Shown here in pieces: positions 5,500-6,941 of a DNA stretch of 6,941 nucleotides. Position numbers and translations under genes: made by a program. The stretch is from Proteobacteria bacterium UBA6921 (lineage in GTDB: Bacteria; Pseudomonadota; Gammaproteobacteria; SG8-11). Location: contig DKAR01000171.1 of NCBI GenBank assembly GCA_002450895.1, forward strand, positions 823-7,763, read 5' to 3'. Numbering within the stretch: position 1 is the first letter of the stretch; the number at the start of each line of letters is the position of its first letter. A model generated the notes under the pieces. The model saw only the letters and a list, made by a program, of their open reading frames with translations. It was not told the DNA's origin and searched no databases.

Positions 5500-6564
5500 G
5501 TGTATTCGTCGTCATCCAGTGAATCACTTCAGCCGCGCGCATCCGCGCCGGACGACAGCGTGCTGACCGGCGCCGCCGCGAGTCGCGCGCAGATCGGAGT
5601 ATTCGCTGGTCATCGTGACGAAGTGCGCGCCCGCCTCGACGCCATTTCCGCGCCGATGGCAGTCATCTCCTACGGTTCCAATGCGGAAGCCTTCGACGGT
5701 GTCCCGCTTAATATCTGTGTCCCGCTTGAGCCGGTGGCCGGCGGACCGGAAACCGAAATCTGGTATGCCCAAGGCAAGGTCACGACCGGCACGTCGCACG
5801 GCGTTGCGTATGCGCAGGCCGACGATGCCGTAATCGGATATTTGTCACTCGCGCAGGGCAATGAAACGCTGGAAGGCACGGCACAACGCGCCTATGCGCA
5901 AATTCTTTCCGCGCTGGACGAAGTTGGATGTCCCCATTTGCTGCGCGTGTGGAATTACTTTTCCGCGATCAATGCGGATGAGCAAGGCATGGAGCGCTAT
6001 CAGCGCTTCTGTGTGGGCCGCCATCGCGCGTTTGAACATCACTACCGCAATCGCATGATCGAGCGCTTGCCGGCGGCCAGTGCCATCGGCACGAGTGACT
6101 CCGAATTGATCGTCTACTTCATTGCCTCGCGCAATCCGGGTCAGCACCTGGAGAATCCGCGTCAGGTCAGCGCGTACTGCTATCCAAAAGAATACGGTCC
6201 GGCGAGCCCGACATTTTCGCGGGCGACGGTGAAGCACTGGGCCCGGGTACCCGCGCTGTATCTTTCCGGAACCGCCAGCGTGGTGGGTCACAAAAGCCTG
6301 CATGCCAACGACCTCGAGGCGCAAACGCGCGAGACGATTTCCAACATTCGGGCGCTGTTTGCCGCGATCCCGCCGGCGCAACGCGTCCCAAATGAAAAGA
6401 CGGCCCGGGTGCTGAAGATTTACGTGCGCAATGTGTCCGACATGGATGCGGTGCGTGCGCTGGTGTCCAGCGAACTCGGCGACTCGGTTACGCTGCTTAC
6501 CTTGCAGGGTGATATCTGCCGACGTGAGCTGTTGCTGGAAATCGAAGGCGTCTACGGCGCTTAA
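5500..6564 (+). CDS. Chorismatase, XanB2/Hyg5/FkbO family (hydroxybenzoate synthase)
   Basis: This enzyme splits chorismate to pyruvate plus an aromatic or dienoic acid; XanB2 and Hyg5 members make 3-hydroxybenzoate, XanB2 also 4-hydroxybenzoate. Numbered from the GTG at 5500 (354 residues), it shows the family blocks IGYLSL (112-117), HLLRVWNYFSAIN (146-158), ERYQRFCVGRHRAF (165-178), LPAASAIGT (190-198), NPGQHLENPRQVSAYCYPKEYGP (212-234, seen as shorter matches) and YLSGTASVVGH (254-264). Near the C-terminus Cys340 and Glu347 are seven apart, as I recall for Cys327 and Glu334 of Hyg5, which favours the hydroxybenzoate-forming type. The start is uncertain: an ATG at 5368 gives 398 residues, but its extra codons look noncoding; a GTG at 5560 gives 334, near XanB2 length as I remember it. 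Neighbours suggest supply of 3-hydroxybenzoate to an aryl polyene pigment or of 4-hydroxybenzoate to ubiquinone. Confidence 0.9.
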   Translation: MYSSSSSESLQPRASAPDDSVLTGAAASRAQIGVFAGHRDEVRARLDAISAPMAVISYGSNAEAFDGVPLNICVPLEPVAGGPETEIWYAQGKVTTGTSHGVAYAQADDAVIGYLSLAQGNETLEGTAQRAYAQILSALDEVGCPHLLRVWNYFSAINADEQGMERYQRFCVGRHRAFEHHYRNRMIERLPAASAIGTSDSELIVYFIASRNPGQHLENPRQVSAYCYPKEYGPASPTFSRATVKHWARVPALYLSGTASVVGHKSLHANDLEAQTRETISNIRALFAAIPPAQRVPNEKTARVLKIYVRNVSDMDAVRALVSSELGDSVTLLTLQGDICRRELLLEIEGVYGA

Positions 6565-6579
6565 AAAATAGCGCGCCGT
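6554..6579. terminator. Possible bidirectional terminator between convergent genes
   Basis: ACGGCGC (6554-6560) pairs with GCGCCGT (6573-6579) around a 12-nt AT-rich loop; GCGCT/AGCGC (6557-6561 with 6570-6574) is an alternative register. It spans the whole 15-bp gap between two facing stop codons. No T run follows the stem on either strand, so the call is weak. Confidence 0.3.
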
Positions 6580-6941
6580 TTAGCTGTACATTCCCCCGTT
6601 GATCGAAATGACCTGTCCGGTGATGTAGCCGGCGTGATCGGACGCCAGAAACGCGACCAGATGGGCAACGTCGTCCGGCGTTCCCGCGCGATTCGCCGGC
6701 ACCATAGCCTTGATCTGCTCGGGTGGAAACAGATCCTTGGTCATTTCCGAAGTAATTATTCCAGGCGCGACCACGTTCACGGTGACGCCGCGTGACGCAA
6801 TCTCGCGCGCGAGCGATTTGCTGGCGCCGTGCAGGCCGGCTTTCGCGGCCGCATAGTTGGATTGCCCGCGATTGCCCGCAACACCGGCGACGGACGACAT
6901 GGAAATCACGCGACCCCAACGCGTTTGCATCATGGGTAGCA
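6580..6941 (-). CDS. FabG-like 3-oxoacyl-ACP reductase, C-terminal half (cut by window edge)
   Basis: This short-chain dehydrogenase/reductase would reduce a 3-oxoacyl-ACP to the 3-hydroxyacyl-ACP with NADPH in the cytoplasm. About 120 of an expected 245 residues are inside the window; the reading frame runs off the right edge, so the Rossmann fold with the cofactor-binding glycines is not visible. Counting from the ATG at 6933, which is internal to the gene, the catalytic Ser14 (MSSVAG), Tyr27 and Lys31 (YAAAK) have the 13 and 4 spacing of E. coli FabG Ser138, Tyr151 and Lys155. Other matches are SLAREIASRGVTVNVVAPG, AFLASD, YITGQ and the terminal INGGMYS. It faces the chorismatase tail to tail across 15 bp. 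It could be housekeeping FabG, but next to a hydroxybenzoate synthase a pathway-specific ketoreductase of an aryl polyene cluster is more likely (inference). Confidence 0.92.
   Translation of the reverse strand, partial: LPMMQTRWGRVISMSSVAGVAGNRGQSNYAAAKAGLHGASKSLAREIASRGVTVNVVAPGIITSEMTKDLFPPEQIKAMVPANRAGTPDDVAHLVAFLASDHAGYITGQVISINGGMYS

Noticed and set aside
5845..6381. 178-codon frame on the minus strand
   Set aside because: It is antisense to conserved chorismatase blocks; no domain is recognisable.

Overview
The window looks like a piece of a gammaproteobacterial chromosome, most likely from the Xanthomonadales or a nearby order. Three things point there: a PrmB-type ribosomal protein methyltransferase, a chorismatase of the XanB2/Hyg5 type, and intergenic repeats (a GTGACTTTC...GAAAGTCAC hairpin and an ATTCCCGC...GCGGGAAT hairpin) of a kind I associate with those genomes. 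GC is moderately high and coding codons favour G or C in the third position. No exact species can be named from the sequence.

Layout, left to right. (1) Positions 94-1011 (+) encode PrmB, which methylates a glutamine of ribosomal protein L3. (2) Overlapping its stop by an ATGA junction, 1008-3854 (+) encodes a 948-residue exported protein. It combines a HExxH metalloprotease-like domain, a TolB/PD40-type beta-propeller and a C-terminal Omp85-like outer-membrane barrel. (3) Positions 3855-4579 hold no gene. Almost all of this stretch is one large nested palindrome, 3863-4542, made of two inverted copies of a hairpin-rich repeat of about 290 bp around a central 83-bp inverted repeat. (4) 4580-5338 (-) encodes a UbiE/COQ5-like SAM methyltransferase. 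(5) After a divergent intergenic region, about 5500-6564 (+) encodes a chorismatase that splits chorismate to hydroxybenzoate and pyruvate. (6) 6580-6941 (-) is the C-terminal half of a FabG-like 3-oxoacyl-ACP reductase, cut by the window edge.

The right third (methyltransferase, hydroxybenzoate-forming chorismatase, ketoacyl reductase) fits the edge of an aryl-polyene or xanthomonadin-like pigment cluster. There 3-hydroxybenzoate primes a polyene made by FAS-like enzymes and the aryl head may be methylated. A second reading is that the chorismatase supplies 4-hydroxybenzoate for ubiquinone, as XanB2 does in Xanthomonas. Both are inferences from gene content.

The two most unusual items are the protease-propeller-barrel fusion and the palindromic intergenic element. 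The two copies of that element differ at several places in ways that keep their hairpins paired.
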